From positions 1-6,976 of the forward strand of contig USNU01000073.1 of assembly GCA_900556095.1 (NCBI GenBank): DNA of 6,976 nt. The letters are read 5' to 3'. The notes under the pieces were generated by a model. The model did not search any database and was not told the DNA's origin. It saw only the letters and a list, made by a program, of their open reading frames with translations. Shown piece after piece: positions 5,209 to 6,976 of this stretch (position 1 is the first letter of the stretch; every line of letters starts with the position of its first letter). A program made the position numbers and the translations under genes. The stretch comes from an uncultured Bacteroidales bacterium (GTDB taxonomy: Bacteria > Bacteroidota > Bacteroidia > Bacteroidales > Paludibacteraceae).

Positions 5209-6240
5209 TTGGATATTGATTTACCCATATCGAAGTCCATTGCGAATCGATTGTTGATTTTGCAAGCCTTGAGCGGGGACGGACTTTTGTCTGTCTCCGC
5301 AGCCAACACTCCGGACGATGTGCGACTGCTGCATAGTGTTCTTTGCGATATGCCCACCCTATCCAAGGGGCAGGAGGTGTGTGTCTATAATTGTGGCACC
5401 GCCATGCGTTTTCTGACGGCATATTGCGCACAAATGGAAGGTTGTGATATAGTTCTCACCGGCACGGAACGCATGAAGCAACGTCCTGTCGGTCAGTTGG
5501 TTACGGCATTGCGAGAGTTGGGCGCGGACATAGAATATATGGGTGAAGAAGGATTCCCGCCGTTGCATATACGCGGCAAGGTGTTGCCCCGCCGTGTGGT
5601 GCATATAGAGAATCCGCTATCCACTCAGTTTGTATCGGCATTGCTGCTTATCGGTGTGCCCGCCACCACGAATGTGTCTTCTTCTTATATATATATGACA
5701 CAGCGGGTATGCGAAGAATACGCCCATTCGCACAGTTGCGAAATAGAATCCGATTGGTCTGCTGCTGCATTTTGGTATGAATATATTGCCTTACATGGGG
5801 GGACGTTGTCTTTGCGTGGGTTACAACGCAACTCCCTGCAAGGCGACCGTGCAGTGGCAGACCTTTTTGTTCGCTTCGGCGTGCTAACCTCCTATCAATC
5901 AGACGGTATCGTTATATCGAAAACCGCTGAAACTATATATCTCCCCCCTGATATTTCATTCGATTTCAGCCATTGCCCCGACCTCTATCCGGCGGTGGCT
6001 ATCACTTGTGAGCGGTTGGGTGTGCGATTGGCAGCAACAGGCACCAAGTCGCTGACTATCAAGGAGTCGGACCGTCTGAAAGCCGTGGCGGAACACCATG
6101 TTTGTGCCGACCACCGTATCGCTATGGCGTTGTTGGCAGCCGATATGCCGTGCGATGACAGGGAGTGTATATCAAAGAGTTACCCCGATTTTTATTCGCA
6201 ACTATGCAGATTGAAAGAATCATACCACGGCGAGGGATAA
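5209..6240 (+). CDS. aroA: Compact 3-phosphoshikimate 1-carboxyvinyltransferase (EPSP synthase)
   Basis: This enzyme joins phosphoenolpyruvate to shikimate-3-phosphate, the sixth step of the shikimate pathway, in the cytoplasm. At 343 residues it is clearly shorter than the roughly 410-430 usual. Active-site residues are retained, using E. coli numbering from memory in brackets: SKS with Lys9 (K22), Arg14 (R27), NCGTAMR at 61-67, Arg92 (R124), STQ at 138-140 (S169-Q171, one Ser to Thr), Tyr160, Asp258 (D313), KESDR at 285-289 (K340-R344), Arg303 in DHR (R386) and Lys323 in SKSYPDFY (K411). Missing are the N-terminal strand before DIDLP, about 20-25 residues between YMTQRVCEEY and ESDWSAAAFWY, and about 28 between ESDR and DHR. 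A TGA at 5206-5208 lies in frame immediately before the start, so TTG at 5209 is the first possible start; ATT at 5215 is a remote alternative. The last ten residues overlap the next gene and look unlike a normal AroA tail. Confidence 0.88.
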   Translation: MDIDLPISKSIANRLLILQALSGDGLLSVSAANTPDDVRLLHSVLCDMPTLSKGQEVCVYNCGTAMRFLTAYCAQMEGCDIVLTGTERMKQRPVGQLVTALRELGADIEYMGEEGFPPLHIRGKVLPRRVVHIENPLSTQFVSALLLIGVPATTNVSSSYIYMTQRVCEEYAHSHSCEIESDWSAAAFWYEYIALHGGTLSLRGLQRNSLQGDRAVADLFVRFGVLTSYQSDGIVISKTAETIYLPPDISFDFSHCPDLYPAVAITCERLGVRLAATGTKSLTIKESDRLKAVAEHHVCADHRIAMALLAADMPCDDRECISKSYPDFYSQLCRLKESYHGEG

Positions 6241-6976
6241 ACGACGAAAATCGAGGCAAGAAACATGCGCTCTATCGCCTAATATCCTCATCTACAGCCG
6301 ATTATGTATGGTTGCAAGACGATGATATTGTTGCGCCTGCTGCGACGGATGAGGAGGTGTTGGCAGCGATAGGCGATGCCGATATGCTCATTTTGCCTTT
6401 GCGTATGGAGTCGGAGAATGTACATCCCAGTGTATTGGAACGGTTGCAGATGGCGGAATATACTGCTATTCAGCAACTTACATTGGAATCGGCAGTGCGT
6501 GGGCATGCAGTGATGTGTAGCAGCGCGAATATGGTGGTGCGTCGTGAACGGTGGTTGGAATCATATAGGAACTTGCACCCTGAGATTGCGAGCGGGGACG
6601 ATATGTTTTTACTGGAATCGTTCAAACGGCGCGGACTGAAAATCAAGGCTATTTCGCTTCACTCTTTCACTGCGAAAGTTCGTCCGGAGAAATCGTGGGG
6701 GGCATTTTTTCGTCAGCGTATGCGTTGGGCGGGGAAGGCACCTGCCTATACCGACCGCGATATTGTGGTGTGCGGCGGTTTGATTACGGTTGGAAATGTG
6801 TTGCAATTTCTATGTCCGGTTTTTGTTCTGGTGAAATTTCCTATTGATTACGGTTTCATTCGGCGTAGCGGGTCGAAGGTTTCGTTTGGGATTGCGTTGT
6901 TGCTGGCGTTGCTCTATCCGTATTATATGCTTGTGTGCCTTGTGGGAGGTATGATTAAGACCCGTTTAGCGAAGAG
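6204..6976 (+). CDS. Family 2 glycosyltransferase lacking its N-terminal nucleotide-binding part (3' end outside window)
   Basis: The frame runs from ATG 6204 to the window edge (257 complete codons). It shows the central and C-terminal parts of a membrane GT2: GKKHAL at 18-23, QDDD at 38-41 (metal-binding acidic motif), CSSANMVVRR at 105-114, SGDDMFLL at 130-137 and QRMRW at 171-175 (QxxRW motif), then membrane segments at about 186-212 and 226-250. What should come first, an N-terminal membrane helix and the strand-helix-strand with an RNE and an NDxS motif, about 100 residues, is absent. The frame is closed by a TGA at 6156-6158, so only a few more codons could be added (GTG at 6165). The first 37 bases overlap the aroA end in another frame. 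The gene could be a deletion product fused against aroA, a decaying gene, or a product working with another subunit. Family assignment is secure; activity is doubtful. Confidence 0.8.
   Translation, partial: MQIERIIPRRGINDENRGKKHALYRLISSSTADYVWLQDDDIVAPAATDEEVLAAIGDADMLILPLRMESENVHPSVLERLQMAEYTAIQQLTLESAVRGHAVMCSSANMVVRRERWLESYRNLHPEIASGDDMFLLESFKRRGLKIKAISLHSFTAKVRPEKSWGAFFRQRMRWAGKAPAYTDRDIVVCGGLITVGNVLQFLCPVFVLVKFPIDYGFIRRSGSKVSFGIALLLALLYPYYMLVCLVGGMIKTRLAK

Noticed and set aside
6156..6240. A -1 frameshift fusing AroA to the following glycosyltransferase
   Set aside because: The frames do overlap, but the T-run at 6189-6193 does not form a proper X-XXY-YYZ site in the aroA frame, and a fusion of these two activities makes little biological sense.

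Overview
The window looks like a piece of a Bacteroidales (Bacteroidota) chromosome of moderate GC. The evidence is the gene set and a few signals: a DUF3467 protein, an M49 dipeptidyl peptidase III lipoprotein with the HECxGH form of the zinc motif, a short Bacteroidota-type AroA, a surface-protein C-terminus ending in a WVDNV motif, and one good match to the Bacteroidota promoter pattern (TTTG, 20-bp spacer, TAnnTTTG-like). All supported genes lie on the + strand. I see no rRNA, tRNA, CRISPR array, transposase or phage gene.

Layout. Bases 3-308 are the last 101 codons of an exported beta-sandwich-like protein. Its stop overlaps the start of a complete membrane-anchored family 2 glycosyltransferase (308-1483). 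Next comes a small DUF3467 gene (1594-1899), with GTTAAT/ATTAAT motifs at roughly helical-turn spacing on both sides; the downstream set sits in a 127-bp element bounded by 17-bp imperfect inverted repeats. A uridine phosphorylase-type nucleoside phosphorylase follows (2079-2954), then a stem-loop and a probable promoter. The dipeptidyl peptidase III gene (3122-5117) is complete except for one extra C near 3854, which splits it into two reading frames. A 91-bp spacer made largely of two heptanucleotide repeat arrays leads into an unusually compact aroA (5209-6240). Overlapping the aroA end is a second glycosyltransferase, which begins in the middle of its GT-A domain and runs off the window.

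The genes do not form one obvious pathway. They cover nucleoside salvage, periplasmic or surface peptide breakdown, the shikimate pathway and cell-surface glycan synthesis. Likely transcription units are the upstream protein with the first glycosyltransferase (stop/start overlap), and aroA with the second glycosyltransferase (37-base overlap).

I do not see a clearly new multi-gene system. The most unusual part is 5100-6300. There, aroA has lost its usual N-terminus (replaced by a heptamer array and a TTG start directly behind a stop) and two internal segments, yet keeps nearly every catalytic residue. The next gene has lost the front of its catalytic domain. This pattern suggests repeat-linked deletion, local gene trimming, or a phase-variable start. 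It could also in part reflect assembly or sequencing error.
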